Positions 1 through 8,825 of a DNA stretch of 42,745 nucleotides are shown piece by piece (position 1 is the first letter of the stretch; each line of letters starts with the position of its first letter). Under the pieces are notes generated by a model that was not told where the DNA came from, did not search any database, and saw only the letters and a list, made by a program, of their open reading frames with translations. Position numbers and translations under genes: made by a program. The stretch lies in assembly GCA_019635955.1 (NCBI GenBank), contig JAHBYL010000021.1, forward strand, positions 1-42,745, written 5' to 3'. This stretch comes from Parvibaculum sp. GTDB taxonomy: Bacteria > Pseudomonadota > Alphaproteobacteria > Parvibaculales > Parvibaculaceae.

Positions 1-1
1 C

Positions 2-682
2 GAAGTGGATCCGGTGAAGCGCCGCATCTCGCTCGGCCTCAAGCATTGCATGGACAACCCCTGGACGACCTTCGCCGAGCGCTTCCCGCCCGGCACCGTC
101 GTCGAAGGCGAGATCAAGAACATCACCGAATTCGGCCTCTTCGTCGGTCTCGACGCGGATGTCGACGGCATGGTGCATATGTCCGATCTCGACTGGAACC
201 GTGCTGGCGAAGAAGCCATGCAGGACTACCAGAAGGGCCAGGTGGTCAAGGCCGTCGTGCTCGATGTGGACACCGAGAAAGAACGCATCTCGCTCGGCAT
301 CAAGCAGCTCGGCGGCGATCCGATGGAATCGCTCGGCGAGATGCGCAAGGGCGCCGTCGTCACCTGCACGGTGACGGGTGTGACCGATAACGGCCTCGAA
401 GTGACGGTCGGCGAAGACAACATGCCGTCCTTCATCCGTCGCGCCGAACTCGCGCGTGACCGTGCCGACCAGCGCCCCGAGCGTTTCGCCGTGGGCGACA
501 AGGTCGATGCGCGCGTGACGCAGTTCGACCGCACCGCCCGCAAGATCCAGCTCTCGATCAAGGCGCTGGAAATCGCGGAAGAGAAGGAAGCGGTCGCCCA
601 GTACGGCTCGTCCGACTCGGGCGCCTCGCTCGGCGACATTCTGGGTGCGGCCCTCAACAAGGCCAATTCCGACGACAAATGA
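2..682 (+). CDS. rpsA: 30S ribosomal protein S1, C-terminal part
   Basis: This is the 3' end of the ribosomal protein S1 gene; the reading frame is open at the left edge, so the true start lies outside the window and the first GTG (position 5) is an internal Val codon. The visible 226 residues hold the end of one S1 repeat followed by two complete S1 (OB-fold) RNA-binding repeats. Each begins with a G-x-V-V or G-D-K-V strand and ends with an I-S-L-G or I-Q-L-S strand, and the first carries the typical F-G-L-F-V core. The tail is Ser/Gly/Asp-rich and ends in a short helix-like segment. S1 sits on the small ribosomal subunit and helps load mRNA. A strong terminator follows directly. The identification is secure. 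Confidence 0.95.
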   Translation, partial: EVDPVKRRISLGLKHCMDNPWTTFAERFPPGTVVEGEIKNITEFGLFVGLDADVDGMVHMSDLDWNRAGEEAMQDYQKGQVVKAVVLDVDTEKERISLGIKQLGGDPMESLGEMRKGAVVTCTVTGVTDNGLEVTVGEDNMPSFIRRAELARDRADQRPERFAVGDKVDARVTQFDRTARKIQLSIKALEIAEEKEAVAQYGSSDSGASLGDILGAALNKANSDDK

Positions 683-708
683 TCCGGCCTCAGGTCCGGA
701 TTTGCCAA

Positions 709-740
709 ACGGGGCGGCTTCGGCCGCCCCGTTTTCGTTT
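709..740 (+). terminator. Rho-independent terminator after rpsA
   Basis: A perfect 10-bp stem (709-718 paired with 723-732) closed by a TTCG tetraloop is followed by a T-rich tail (TTTCGTTT). It separates rpsA from sppA. Confidence 0.9.
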
Positions 741-770
741 CGGCGCCGATAAGCTGCCGCAGCGAAACCG

Positions 771-798
771 TTTACAGAATTTCCTGCGGCGTTAAGCT
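771..798 (+). promoter_or_regulatory. candidate sigma-70 promoter for sppA
   Basis: TTTACA (771-776) and TAAGCT (793-798) are separated by 16 bases, about 35 bases before the sppA GTG. It lies just after the rpsA terminator, where a new promoter is expected. The match is moderate. Confidence 0.35.
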
Positions 799-831
799 CC
801 CGGTCCTGACCGGATAGCTGGAGGAAACCCC

Positions 832-1776
832 GTGCCGCTCGACGCCGATACTCTTGCCGACCGGCGGCGCCTGAAGCGCCGTCTGTTTCTCTGGCGTGCG
901 GGCGCCGTTGCCGCGCTCGTCCTTGCGCTGATCGTCCTCACTGCCGATCGCGGCATGCCCTTCAAGCAGACCCATATCGCGCGCGTGACGATTGGCGGCA
1001 TCATCGTCGACGACCGCTATCAGCAGGACATGCTGGAAAAGATCGCCAAGGACAGCAGCGTCAAGGCGGTCATCCTCTCGATCGACAGTCCTGGCGGCAC
1101 GACGACGGGCGCCGAGGCGCTTTATGAGTCCGTGCGCGCCGTGGCACAGGAAAAGCCGGTGGTGGCGGTGCTCGGCACGGTGGCCGCTTCGGGCGGCTAT
1201 ATCGCCGCCCTTTCCGCCGACCATATCGTGGCGCGTGGCAACACAATCACCGGTTCGATCGGCGTGCTCTTCCAGTGGACCCAACTCGAGGAACTGCTCG
1301 GCAATATCGGCGTCGAGATGAAGGAGATCAAATCCTCGCCGCTCAAGGCCGAGCCCAGCCCCTTCCACAAGGCCGATCCCCGCGCCATCAAGGCGACGCA
1401 GGACATGATCGATACGTCCTATGCCTGGTTCCTGCGGCTCGTCTCGGAGCGGCGGGGCATGGACGAGGCGACGACGCGGCAAGTGGGCGACGGGCGGGTC
1501 TATACCGGCTGGCAGGCGGTCGAGAACGGGCTTGTCGACGGGCTCGGCGGCGAGGACGCCGCTCTTGCCTGGCTCGCCAGCGAGCATGGCGTGGATGCCT
1601 CGCTCCCCGTGACCGATTGGGAACCGACCTACCCGGTGCGTGGATTTGCGGGCTTCATGGGCCGGGCGGCAGGCGAGGCGGCGCTCTTTACCATTGAGGG
1701 TCTGGCCGGAAAAACGCAGCAGGCAAAAAGACTTACACTTGACGGTCTGACAAGCGTTTGGCAACCTGACCGCTAA
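832..1776 (+). CDS. sppA: signal peptide peptidase SppA (36K type)
   Basis: A membrane-anchored serine protease of the S49 family that degrades released signal peptides. The 314-residue protein has a short basic cytoplasmic N-terminus, one membrane segment (about residues 20-38) and a single protease domain, so it is the short SppA form rather than the duplicated 67K form. The nucleophile is Ser120 in the motif A-S-G-G-Y, and the general base is Lys172 in S-S-P-L-K; the D-S-P-G-G loop at 85-89 is also present. The start is a GTG preceded by a GGAGG-like ribosome site about 8 bases upstream. It lies 72 bases before ihfB, and the two may be co-transcribed. Confidence 0.92.
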   Translation: MPLDADTLADRRRLKRRLFLWRAGAVAALVLALIVLTADRGMPFKQTHIARVTIGGIIVDDRYQQDMLEKIAKDSSVKAVILSIDSPGGTTTGAEALYESVRAVAQEKPVVAVLGTVAASGGYIAALSADHIVARGNTITGSIGVLFQWTQLEELLGNIGVEMKEIKSSPLKAEPSPFHKADPRAIKATQDMIDTSYAWFLRLVSERRGMDEATTRQVGDGRVYTGWQAVENGLVDGLGGEDAALAWLASEHGVDASLPVTDWEPTYPVRGFAGFMGRAAGEAALFTIEGLAGKTQQAKRLTLDGLTSVWQPDR

Positions 1777-1848
1777 CACGACAAGGTTCCCGCCGCTTCC
1801 GGCCGGTGGCGGGCAACAAAATGAGGCGCAGCCGGGGGACGCAGGAAC

Positions 1849-2184
1849 ATGATCAAATCGGAACTTGTCGCCCGTCTCGCGCAAGCCAATCCCCATCTCT
1901 ATCAGCGCGACGTGGAACGGATCGTCAGCACGGTCTTCGACGAGATTTCCGCCGCGCTCGCCCGGGGCGACCGGGTGGAATTGCGTGGTTTCGGCGCCTT
2001 TTCGGTGAAGAGCCGGCCTGCGCGCACGGGACGGAACCCGCGGACCGGCGAGCCCGTTCATGTCGAGGAAAAGTCGGTGCCCTTTTTCAAGACGGGCAAG
2101 GAACTGCGCGAGCGCCTCAATAACGCCGACATTTCCGACGACAAGCTGATGAGCCATGATGGCGACGACGGCGACGAGGACTGA
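1849..2184 (+). CDS. ihfB: integration host factor beta subunit
   Basis: A DNA-bending HU/IHF-family protein of 111 residues that pairs with IHF-alpha, whose gene is not in this window. The family signature is complete: an N-terminal helical dimerisation body (M-I-K-S-E-L-V), the V-E-L-R-G-F-G-A-F turn, and the beta-arm with R[10 protein letters not shown] containing the intercalating Pro. The C-terminal G-K-E-L-R-E-R-L is typical of IHF-beta. An acidic tail of about 15 residues (D-D-G-D-D-G-D-E-D) extends past the usual end. The ATG has a GCAGGA ribosome site. The gene follows sppA and precedes the lapA-like gene, a neighbourhood common in alphaproteobacteria. Confidence 0.94.
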   Translation: MIKSELVARLAQANPHLYQRDVERIVSTVFDEISAALARGDRVELRGFGAFSVKSRPARTGRNPRTGEPVHVEEKSVPFFKTGKELRERLNNADISDDKLMSHDGDDGDED

Positions 2185-2232
2185 TCGCCGACTGCCGCCC
2201 TCGCCGGACCGTTCTGGACAAGGCCGACCAAG

Positions 2233-2520
2233 TTGAAACTCCTGCGCTGGATCATCCTGCCGCCCGTCATCGTCCTTGTGATGGCGCTCGCCATTGCCAA
2301 CAGGGGGGCCGTGACCTTCAGCCTCGACCCCTTCGACACGGCTGCGCCCGCGCTCGGCTTCGAGGTGCCGCTTTTTGCGGTCATCCTCGGTTCCGTTTTT
2401 CTCGGCATCCTGATCGGCGGCATGGGCGCCTGGGCGCAGGCCCGGCGCAAGAAATCCGCAAAAGCCGCGGAAATCCGCGATGCGGGCGCCCATCTTCCGG
2501 CGCTCCGCGGCGAGAGCTAG
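2233..2520 (+). CDS. lapA: LapA/DUF1049-domain membrane protein
   Basis: A small inner-membrane protein of 95 residues with two membrane segments (about 5-22 and 44-66), joined by an N-R-G-x-V-T-F-S-L linker that is characteristic of the LapA (DUF1049) domain, and a basic cytoplasmic tail. In enterobacteria LapA works with LapB to control lipopolysaccharide synthesis through LpxC turnover; that role here is inferred only from the family, and no lapB is seen. The start is a TTG with a weak AAGG ribosome site about 10 bases upstream; no better in-frame start was found. It follows ihfB by 48 bases. Confidence 0.75.
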   Translation: MKLLRWIILPPVIVLVMALAIANRGAVTFSLDPFDTAAPALGFEVPLFAVILGSVFLGILIGGMGAWAQARRKKSAKAAEIRDAGAHLPALRGES

Positions 2521-2546
2521 AAACTTATCCCCGGTCTGCGCCGATC

Positions 2547-2555
2547 TGTTATAAG
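2547..2555 (+). promoter_or_regulatory. candidate extended -10 promoter for pyrF-trp operon
   Basis: The sequence TG-T-TATAAG (TG at 2547-2548, TATAAG at 2550-2555) is an extended -10 element 52 bases before the pyrF ATG. No good -35 is present at normal spacing, which extended -10 promoters tolerate. The same TGTTATAAG string forms the ahcY -10. Confidence 0.4.
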
Positions 2556-2607
2556 GCGCGGAAACCACCCTCCGCCCCTATCCGGGCCCCAGGGAAGGCG
2601 ATATGGC

Positions 2608-3309
2608 ATGACCTCCAGGAACCCCATCTTCTGCGCCCTCGACACGACCGAACTCGGCCGGGCCATCGCGCTTGCCCGCGACCTCGAGGGCCGCGTCGGC
2701 GGGCTCAAGCTCGGCATGGAGTTCTTCAACGCGCTCGGGCCGTCCGGCTATCACGCGGTTGCGGAAGCGGGCCTGCCGATCTTCCTGGACCTGAAGCTCC
2801 ACGACATTCCGAACACGGTAGCGGGCGGCATCCGCGCGGTGCTGCCGCTGAAGCCCGCCATCGTCAATGTTCATGCCGCGGGCGGCAAGGCGATGATGCG
2901 GGCCGCCGCCGAGGCCGCGAAAGAGGCTGGCGACACCCGCCCCCTCGTCATCGCCGTCACCATGCTGACAAGCCTCGATGCCTCGGACCTTGCCGATACC
3001 GGCGTTACGGGCACGCCCTCAGACCACGTACGCCGGCTGGCGGGCCTTGCGGCCGAAGCGGGCCTCGACGGCGTCGTCTGTTCGGCCCATGAAATCGAGA
3101 TGCTGAAGCGCGACCTCGGGCGGGAGTTCAAGCTGATCGTGCCGGGCATCCGCCCCGCCGGCAGCGAACTCGGCGACCAGAAGCGCGTGATGACGCCGGC
3201 TGAAGCGCTGGCGCTCGGCGCCGATGTGCTCGTCATCGGCCGACCGATCACCGGCGCGGGGAGCCCGGCGGCGGCGGCCGATGAGATCGCCCGCTCGCTG
3301 GCGGCCTGA
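2608..3309 (+). CDS. pyrF: orotidine 5'-phosphate decarboxylase
   Basis: Catalyses the last step of UMP synthesis, decarboxylating OMP. The 233-residue protein is a TIM barrel of the usual bacterial length. The catalytic triad segment F-L-D-L-K-L-H-D-I places Asp61, Lys63 and Asp66 in the conserved D-x-K-x-x-D pattern. The phosphate-gripping loop V-P-G-I-R-P-A and the terminal V-I-G-R-P-I are also present. AGGGAAGG lies about 9 bases before the ATG. It is the first gene of the run pyrF-trpF-trpB-trpA-accD-folC and ends 7 bases before trpF, so pyrimidine and tryptophan synthesis genes appear to be co-transcribed. Confidence 0.96.
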   Translation: MTSRNPIFCALDTTELGRAIALARDLEGRVGGLKLGMEFFNALGPSGYHAVAEAGLPIFLDLKLHDIPNTVAGGIRAVLPLKPAIVNVHAAGGKAMMRAAAEAAKEAGDTRPLVIAVTMLTSLDASDLADTGVTGTPSDHVRRLAGLAAEAGLDGVVCSAHEIEMLKRDLGREFKLIVPGIRPAGSELGDQKRVMTPAEALALGADVLVIGRPITGAGSPAAAADEIARSLAA

Positions 3310-3316
3310 CAAGCCC

Positions 3317-3964
3317 ATGACGGTGCGCGTCAAAATCTGCGGTCTTTCGACGCCCGAAACGGTGGATGCGGCGGTGGCGGCAGGCGCCGACTATCTCGGC
3401 TTTACCTTCGTGGCAAAGAGCCCGCGCTTCGTCAGCTTCGACAAGGCCGGGCCGCTTGCCGCCCGTGTGCCCTCCTCGGTGCTCAAGGTGGCGCTCAGCG
3501 TGGATGCCGACGACACGGCCTTCGATGCGATGGTGCAGGCGATCCGCCCGGACATCCTGCAGCTCCATGGCGCGGAGACGCCGGAACGGCTCATGGAACT
3601 CAAGCGCCGCTACGGCATCACCCTGATGAAAGCCATCGGCGTCGCCGAGCCGGGCGATCCGGAAGCAGGCGATATTTACCGAGATTCCGCCGATTTGTTG
3701 CTGTTCGATGCCAAACCACCTAAATCTATGACGGGCGCGCTGCCCGGCGGAAACGGCCTTGTTTTCGACTGGTCGCTGATCGCCGGACACAGGCCCGACA
3801 TGCCCTGGATGCTGTCGGGCGGCCTCACCGCGGAGAATGTTGCCGAGGCGATCCGGATCACCGGCGCGGAAGCCGTGGATGTTTCCTCCGGTGTCGAAAG
3901 CGCGCCGGGGCAGAAATCGTCCGACCTGATCGAAGCCTTCATCAAGGCGGCGAAAGCCGCCTGA
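3317..3964 (+). CDS. trpF: phosphoribosylanthranilate isomerase
   Basis: Third step of tryptophan synthesis: Amadori rearrangement of phosphoribosylanthranilate to CdRP. The 215-residue barrel is a stand-alone TrpF, not fused to TrpC. The general base Cys8 lies in K-I-C-G-L and the general acid Asp131 in L-F-D-A-K-P-P; the phosphate-binding S-G-G-L-T and D-V-S-S-G-V-E motifs are intact. The frame stays open upstream into pyrF, but the ATG at 3317 gives the expected T-V-R-V-K-I-C-G start and lies 7 bases after the pyrF stop. No trpC, trpD or trpE is in the window; in alphaproteobacteria those usually lie elsewhere. Confidence 0.95.
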   Translation: MTVRVKICGLSTPETVDAAVAAGADYLGFTFVAKSPRFVSFDKAGPLAARVPSSVLKVALSVDADDTAFDAMVQAIRPDILQLHGAETPERLMELKRRYGITLMKAIGVAEPGDPEAGDIYRDSADLLLFDAKPPKSMTGALPGGNGLVFDWSLIAGHRPDMPWMLSGGLTAENVAEAIRITGAEAVDVSSGVESAPGQKSSDLIEAFIKAAKAA

Positions 3965-3989
3965 GAGGGCAGAGCGAAAGAGAGTTGTC

Positions 3990-5207
3990 TTGAGCCTGAG
4001 CAAACCAAACACGTTGAGAAGCGGCCCTGACGAGCGCGGGCGGTTCGGCATTTTCGGCGGGCGCTTCGTCGCCGAGACGCTGATGCCGCTGGTGCTCGAT
4101 CTCGAAAAGGCCTATGCGGCGGCGAAGGCCGATCCCGCCTTCCAGGCCGAGATCGACTTCATGCAGCGCGACTATGTCGGCCGGCCGAGCCCGCTCTATC
4201 TCGCCGAGCGGCTTACCGAACATTTCGGTGGTGCCAAGGTTTATCTGAAACGCGACGAGCTGAACCATACGGGCAGCCACAAGATCAACAACTGCCTCGG
4301 GCAGATCCTGCTTGCGCGGCGCATGGGCAAGACGCGCATCATCGCGGAGACGGGCGCCGGCCAGCATGGCGTGGCGACGGCGACGGTTTGCGCGCGCTTC
4401 GGCCTGCCCTGCGTCATCTATATGGGCGCGACCGATATAGAGCGGCAGAAGCCCAATGTCTTCCGCATGAAGCTGCTGGGCGCCGAAGTTATCCCCGTTA
4501 CGTCCGGCACGGGTACACTCAAGGACGCGATGAACGAGGCGCTGCGCGACTGGGTGACGAATGTCGAAAACACCTATTACCTGATCGGCACCGTCGCGGG
4601 CCCGCATCCCTATCCTGCCATGGTGCGCGACTTCCAGTCCGTCATCGGCAACGAGACGAAGGTGCAGATGATGGAACGCGAAGGACGGCTGCCGGATTCG
4701 ATCGTCGCCTGTATCGGCGGCGGCTCGAATGCGATGGGCCTCTTCCATCCCTTCCTCGACGACACGTCCGTGAAAATCTACGGCGTGGAAGCGGCCGGCA
4801 AGGGCATCGAGACGGGCGAGCATTGCGCCTCGCTCAAGGGCGGCACGCCCGGCGTGCTTCACGGCAACCGCACCTATCTGCTGCAGGACGATGACGGGCA
4901 GATCAAGGACGGGCATTCGATTTCGGCGGGGCTCGACTATCCGGGCATCGGGCCGGAACATGCCTGGCTCCATGAAACGGGCCGTGCGGAATATGTTTCC
5001 GCGACGGACAAGGAAGCACTCGAAGCCTTTCAGCTCTGCTCGAAGCTCGAGGGCATCATCCCCGCGCTCGAACCGGCACATGCGCTCGCCTTCGTGTCGA
5101 AGATCGCGCCGAAGCTGCCGAAGGATCACCTGATGGTGATGAACATGTGCGGGCGCGGCGACAAGGACGTGTTCTCCGTCGCCCACTATCTGGGGGTGAA
5201 GCTGTGA
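3990..5207 (+). CDS. trpB: tryptophan synthase beta chain
   Basis: The PLP-dependent subunit that condenses indole with serine; it forms an alpha2-beta2 complex with TrpA and receives indole through a tunnel. The 405 residues match the normal length. The PLP Schiff-base lysine is Lys98 in H-T-G-S-H-K-I-N-N, and the phosphate cradle G-G-G-S-N-A-M-G is present. The start is a TTG with an AGAGAG purine stretch just upstream; a downstream start would cut into the conserved N-terminal G-R-F-G-x-F-G-G-R-F segment. The stop overlaps the trpA start (GTGA), consistent with equal production of the two subunits. Confidence 0.96.
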   Translation: MSLSKPNTLRSGPDERGRFGIFGGRFVAETLMPLVLDLEKAYAAAKADPAFQAEIDFMQRDYVGRPSPLYLAERLTEHFGGAKVYLKRDELNHTGSHKINNCLGQILLARRMGKTRIIAETGAGQHGVATATVCARFGLPCVIYMGATDIERQKPNVFRMKLLGAEVIPVTSGTGTLKDAMNEALRDWVTNVENTYYLIGTVAGPHPYPAMVRDFQSVIGNETKVQMMEREGRLPDSIVACIGGGSNAMGLFHPFLDDTSVKIYGVEAAGKGIETGEHCASLKGGTPGVLHGNRTYLLQDDDGQIKDGHSISAGLDYPGIGPEHAWLHETGRAEYVSATDKEALEAFQLCSKLEGIIPALEPAHALAFVSKIAPKLPKDHLMVMNMCGRGDKDVFSVAHYLGVKL

Positions 5208-6043
5208 CCACGCGGCTCGACAGGCGCTTCACGAAGCTGAAAGCGGAAGGCCGCGCCGCCTTCGTGACCTTCATCACAGCCGGCGACCCAGATTTCGATA
5301 CCTCGTTCGAGGTGTTGAAGGGTCTGCCCGCGGCGGGTGCCGATGTGATCGAACTCGGCATGCCTTTCACCGATCCGATGGCCGACGGGCCGGCGATCCA
5401 GGCCTCGTCGCAGCGCGCTCTCCGGAACGGCGCGACGATGAAGAAGACGCTCGAACTGGTCCGCCGCTTCCGCGAAGGCGACAATGAAACGCCGATCGTG
5501 CTGATGGGTTACTACAACCCAATCTATCATATGGGCGTCGACACGTTCCTCACGCTAGCCTGCGAGGCGGGCGTGGACGGGCTCATCGTCGTCGACCTGC
5601 CGCCGGAAGAAGACGACGAGCTTTGCGAACCGGCGATGCGGGCGGGACTCAACTTCATTCGCCTTGCGACGCCGACGACCGACGACCGGCGCCTGCCGGC
5701 CGTTCTCGCGAACACATCGGGCTTCGTCTATTACGTCTCGATCACCGGCATTACGGGCTCGGCGAGCCCGGAGGCACGCAATGTCGCCGAGGCCGTGGCG
5801 CGCATCAAGCGGCACACGCCGCTCCCCGTTGCGGTCGGCTTCGGCATCAAGACACCGGCGCAGGCGGCCGATATCGCCCGCACGGCGGATGGCGCGGTTG
5901 TGGGCTCGGCGATCGTCGATGCGATCTCAAAGGAACTCGACAGCAATGGCAAGGCGAAGCCCGGCGCCGCGGAACGCGTGCTCGGCTTTGTGCGCATGCT
6001 TGCGGATGGCGTCCACAAGGCGCGCGCGGCAGCGGCGGAATAA
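5204..6043 (+). CDS. trpA: tryptophan synthase alpha chain
   Basis: Cleaves indole-3-glycerol phosphate and passes indole to TrpB. The 279-residue barrel shows both catalytic acids: Glu50 in V-I-E-L-G-M-P-F and Asp61 in D-P-M-A-D-G-P. The substrate loop S-I-T-G-I-T-G and the phosphate loop G-F-G-I-K-T are intact. The frame is open upstream inside trpB, but the GTG at 5204 overlaps the trpB stop by four bases and gives the normal length. It is followed 12 bases later by accD. Confidence 0.96.
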   Translation: MTTRLDRRFTKLKAEGRAAFVTFITAGDPDFDTSFEVLKGLPAAGADVIELGMPFTDPMADGPAIQASSQRALRNGATMKKTLELVRRFREGDNETPIVLMGYYNPIYHMGVDTFLTLACEAGVDGLIVVDLPPEEDDELCEPAMRAGLNFIRLATPTTDDRRLPAVLANTSGFVYYVSITGITGSASPEARNVAEAVARIKRHTPLPVAVGFGIKTPAQAADIARTADGAVVGSAIVDAISKELDSNGKAKPGAAERVLGFVRMLADGVHKARAAAAE

Positions 6044-6055
6044 GGGAGAGAGGGC

Positions 6056-6970
6056 ATGAACTGGATCAATAACGTCGTCCGTCCGAAGATCCAGCGGGTC
6101 TTCAAGAAGAAGGAAGAGACGCCGGACAATCTCTGGCACAAATGCCCTTCCTGCGGCGAGATGATCTTCCACCGCGATCTCGACGCGGCGCAGCGCGTCT
6201 GCCCGGCCTGCGACCATCACCTGCGCATCGGCACCAAGGAACGCTTCGCAGCGCTGTTCGACAATGGCGAGTATCAGACGGTGGATGTGGGCGGCGTGGT
6301 CGCCGATCCGCTGAAGTTCCGCGACCAGAAGAAATATCCCGACCGTCTGAAGGAAGCGCGCAACAAGACCGGCGCAGAGGACGCCGTGACCGTTGCGCAT
6401 GGTCCGCTTGATGGCGTCGAGACGGTGATTGCCGTCGAGGACTTCGCCTTCATGGGCGGCTCGCTCGGCATGGCGGCGGGCGAAGCGATCATCAAGGGCG
6501 CGGAGACGGCGCTCGAGAAGAAGGCGCCCTTCATTCTCTTCACGGCGGCAGGCGGCGCGCGCATGCAGGAAGGCATCCTCTCGCTGATGCAGATGCCGCG
6601 CACGACCGTGGCTCTGCAGCTTCTGCGCGAAGCAAGCCTTCCCTTCATCGTGGTCCTCACCGACCCGACGACGGGCGGCGTGCTCGCCTCCTACGCAATG
6701 CTTGGCGATGTCCATATTGCCGAGCCGAAGGCGCTTATCGGCTTTTCGGGCCGCCGCGTCATCGAACAGACGATCCGCGAAAAACTGCCGGAAGATTTCC
6801 AGTCGGCCGAGTTCCAGTTCGATCATGGCATGATCGACATGATCGTTCATCGCCACAAGATGAAGGAAACCCTGTCGCGCCTTGTCCGGCTTCTGACGCA
6901 TCGCCCGCGCAGCACGAAGCAGCAAAGCGCAAATGTGCCCGCGACCATGGCGGCACCGTCCGCATCGTGA
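6056..6970 (+). CDS. accD: acetyl-CoA carboxylase carboxyltransferase subunit beta
   Basis: Transfers the carboxyl group from biotin to acetyl-CoA to make malonyl-CoA; it works with AccA, whose gene is not here. The 304-residue protein carries the N-terminal zinc ribbon with Cys30, Cys33, Cys49 and Cys52 and then the crotonase-like fold with the [10 protein letters not shown] and G-G-V-x-A-S oxyanion-hole segments. The C-terminus has a short basic tail of about 20 residues past the core. It is placed between trpA and folC, a classic order in many proteobacteria. The stop overlaps the folC GTG by four bases. Confidence 0.96.
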   Translation: MNWINNVVRPKIQRVFKKKEETPDNLWHKCPSCGEMIFHRDLDAAQRVCPACDHHLRIGTKERFAALFDNGEYQTVDVGGVVADPLKFRDQKKYPDRLKEARNKTGAEDAVTVAHGPLDGVETVIAVEDFAFMGGSLGMAAGEAIIKGAETALEKKAPFILFTAAGGARMQEGILSLMQMPRTTVALQLLREASLPFIVVLTDPTTGGVLASYAMLGDVHIAEPKALIGFSGRRVIEQTIREKLPEDFQSAEFQFDHGMIDMIVHRHKMKETLSRLVRLLTHRPRSTKQQSANVPATMAAPSAS

Positions 6971-8301
6971 GCGAAGGGACGCTTGCCCGCAGCGATGTCA
7001 TTCTCGAGCGGCTGACGAAGCTTCATCCGAAGCTGATCGATCTTTCGCTCGACCGCACCTGGCGGCTTCTTGCGGCGCTCGGCCATCCGGAAAGAAAGCT
7101 CCCGCCGGTCTTCCATATTGCGGGGACGAACGGCAAGGGCTCCGTTTCCGCCATGCTGCGGGCGATGCTCGAAGCGGGTGGTTATGCCGTTCACTCCTAC
7201 ACCTCGCCGCATCTGGTGCGCTTTCACGAGCGCATCCGGCTTGCCGGGCGGCCCCAAAGCGCCTTTATCGGAGAAGAGGAGCTTGCGGGCCTGCTCGATG
7301 AATGCGAGCGCGCCAATGCCGGCGAACCCATCACCTTTTTCGAGATCACGACGGCGGCGGCCCTGCTCGCCTTTTCGCGGCACCCCGCCGACGCGCTGAT
7401 CCTCGAAGTCGGCATGGGCGGACGGCTCGACACGACGAATGTGGTGGAGAAGCCCGCCGTCAGCATCATCACGCCGGTCGATCTCGACCATCAGGCTTTT
7501 CTCGGCGACACGCTGACGCTGATCGCGGGCGAAAAGGCAGGCATTCTGAAGCGTGGCGTGCCGGGAGTGATCGGCCCGCAGCATGATGAAGCACGCGTTG
7601 CCATCGAAATGGCGGCGGAGCGCGCAGGCACGCCGCTTTTCATTCATGGACAGGATTTCTCCGCGCATGAAGAGGCGGGCGCGCTCGTCTATCAGGATGA
7701 GCAGGGGCTGCTTGACCTGCCGCTACCGAGGCTCTCGGGCCGTCACCAGATCGGCAATGCAAGCATCGCCATTTGCGCGCTCCGGCGCGCGGGCATCCTG
7801 CCGCTCGACCGCGACGCAATCGCCCATGGGCTCACCCATGCGGAATGGCCGGCGCGAATGCAGCGGCTTTCGCGCGGGGCCCTGTTCGAGCATCTGCCGG
7901 AGGCCTGCGAAGTCTGGCTCGATGGCGGACACAATCCGGCAGCGGGGCGCGCCGTTGCCGAAACCATGGCCGATATTGCCCAGCACGATCCCGCCGCCGC
8001 TCCACGGCCGCTGCTGATGCTCACCGGCATGCTGGAGACGAAAGACGCGACCGGCTACTTCGCCGCCTTTCGCGGGCTTGCCGCGCACGTGGAAACGGTG
8101 ACGATCCCGGGCGCCGAAGCGAGCCTCCCCGCCGGGCGGCTCTGCGAGATGGCGTGCAATGCTGGCCTCAGCGCGAATGCCGCTTCCTCGATCGAGGAAG
8201 CCCTCGGCCGGCTCGTCATCGCCGCGGGGCGCGCGGCGCCGCGCATACTGATCTGCGGCTCGCTCTATCTCGCCGGACACATTCTCAAAGAGAACGGCTG
8301 A
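6967..8301 (+). CDS. folC: bifunctional folylpolyglutamate / dihydrofolate synthase
   Basis: Adds glutamate to dihydropteroate and polyglutamylates folates. The 444-residue Mur-ligase-family enzyme has the ATP P-loop G-T-N-G-K-G-S with Lys57, the Y-T-S-P-H motif that binds folate, the [12 protein letters not shown] motif, and the C-terminal D-G-x-H-N-P segment. The start GTG overlaps the accD stop (GTGA), so translation is probably coupled. It is the last gene of the operon and ends about 20 bases before a bidirectional terminator. Confidence 0.95.
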   Translation: MSEGTLARSDVILERLTKLHPKLIDLSLDRTWRLLAALGHPERKLPPVFHIAGTNGKGSVSAMLRAMLEAGGYAVHSYTSPHLVRFHERIRLAGRPQSAFIGEEELAGLLDECERANAGEPITFFEITTAAALLAFSRHPADALILEVGMGGRLDTTNVVEKPAVSIITPVDLDHQAFLGDTLTLIAGEKAGILKRGVPGVIGPQHDEARVAIEMAAERAGTPLFIHGQDFSAHEEAGALVYQDEQGLLDLPLPRLSGRHQIGNASIAICALRRAGILPLDRDAIAHGLTHAEWPARMQRLSRGALFEHLPEACEVWLDGGHNPAAGRAVAETMADIAQHDPAAAPRPLLMLTGMLETKDATGYFAAFRGLAAHVETVTIPGAEASLPAGRLCEMACNAGLSANAASSIEEALGRLVIAAGRAAPRILICGSLYLAGHILKENG

Positions 8302-8321
8302 CAGAAACCCGCACAAAGAAA

Positions 8322-8345
8322 AAGGCCGGTCAAGCGACCGGCCTT
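8322..8345. terminator. bidirectional terminator between folC and trxA
   Basis: A perfect 10-bp stem (8322-8331 with 8336-8345) encloses a 4-base loop, with an A-run before it and a T-containing tail after it. It lies between the convergent folC and trxA genes and can serve both. Confidence 0.85.
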
Positions 8346-8365
8346 CTCTTCGGGTTGCGCTCTTC

Positions 8366-8686
8366 TCAGAGCGAGCTGTCGATCCATTCGACTATCTTGC
8401 CCTTGGGCAACGCACCGACCTTCGTCGCCGCGACCTGACCGTCCTTGAAGATCATCAGGGTGGGGATGCCGCGCACGCCATACTTGGTTGGCGTGTTCGG
8501 ATTCTCGTCGATGTTGATCTTGGCGATGGTCAGCTTGCCGCCGTAATCCTTCGCGATTTCCTCGAGCGCGGGGCCGATCTGCTTGCAGGGGCCGCACCAT
8601 TCCGCCCAGAAATCCACAAGGACCGGGCCGCTGGCATCGAGCACGTCGGATTCGAACGAGGCATCGGTCACTTTGCTGGTTGTCAT
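8366..8686 (-). CDS. trxA: thioredoxin 1
   Basis: A 106-residue cytoplasmic dithiol reductant. The active site W-C-G-P-C places the redox cysteines at 31 and 34; Asp25 in V-D-F-W-A and the cis-Pro of G-I-P-T-L are present. The ribosome site GAAAGGAAG stands about 6 bases before the ATG. It is downstream of addA on the same strand with a 140-base gap that contains its own good promoter, so it can be expressed apart from addAB. Confidence 0.96.
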   Translation of the reverse strand: MTTSKVTDASFESDVLDASGPVLVDFWAEWCGPCKQIGPALEEIAKDYGGKLTIAKINIDENPNTPTKYGVRGIPTLMIFKDGQVAATKVGALPKGKIVEWIDSSL

Positions 8687-8773
8687 GCTTTCTTCCTTTC
8701 AAGCCCGGCCACCGGAAATCCGGGGCGAGCCGCGCGAAAACGCGCAAGTCACACACGTGGTTTCGTTAGGTTC

Positions 8774-8802
8774 AATCTAGGAACGCCCCCCCGGGAGGTC
8801 AA
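8774..8802 (-). promoter_or_regulatory. sigma-70-type promoter for trxA
   Basis: Read on the minus strand, TTGACC (8802-8797) and TAGATT (8779-8774) are exactly 17 bases apart. The -10 is about 88 bases upstream of the trxA ATG, in the gap after addA. Confidence 0.65.
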
Positions 8803-8825
8803 GGCTGCCGCTTTGCCGCAGGGGC

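Noticed and set aside
1789-1813. Terminator between sppA and ihfB
   Set aside because: CCCGCC/GGCGGG can pair over a long loop but no T-run follows, and co-transcription is more likely.
772-2568. Minus-strand open frame of about 600 codons across sppA, ihfB and lapA
   Set aside because: It spans three well-supported plus-strand genes and their spacers, with no family content.
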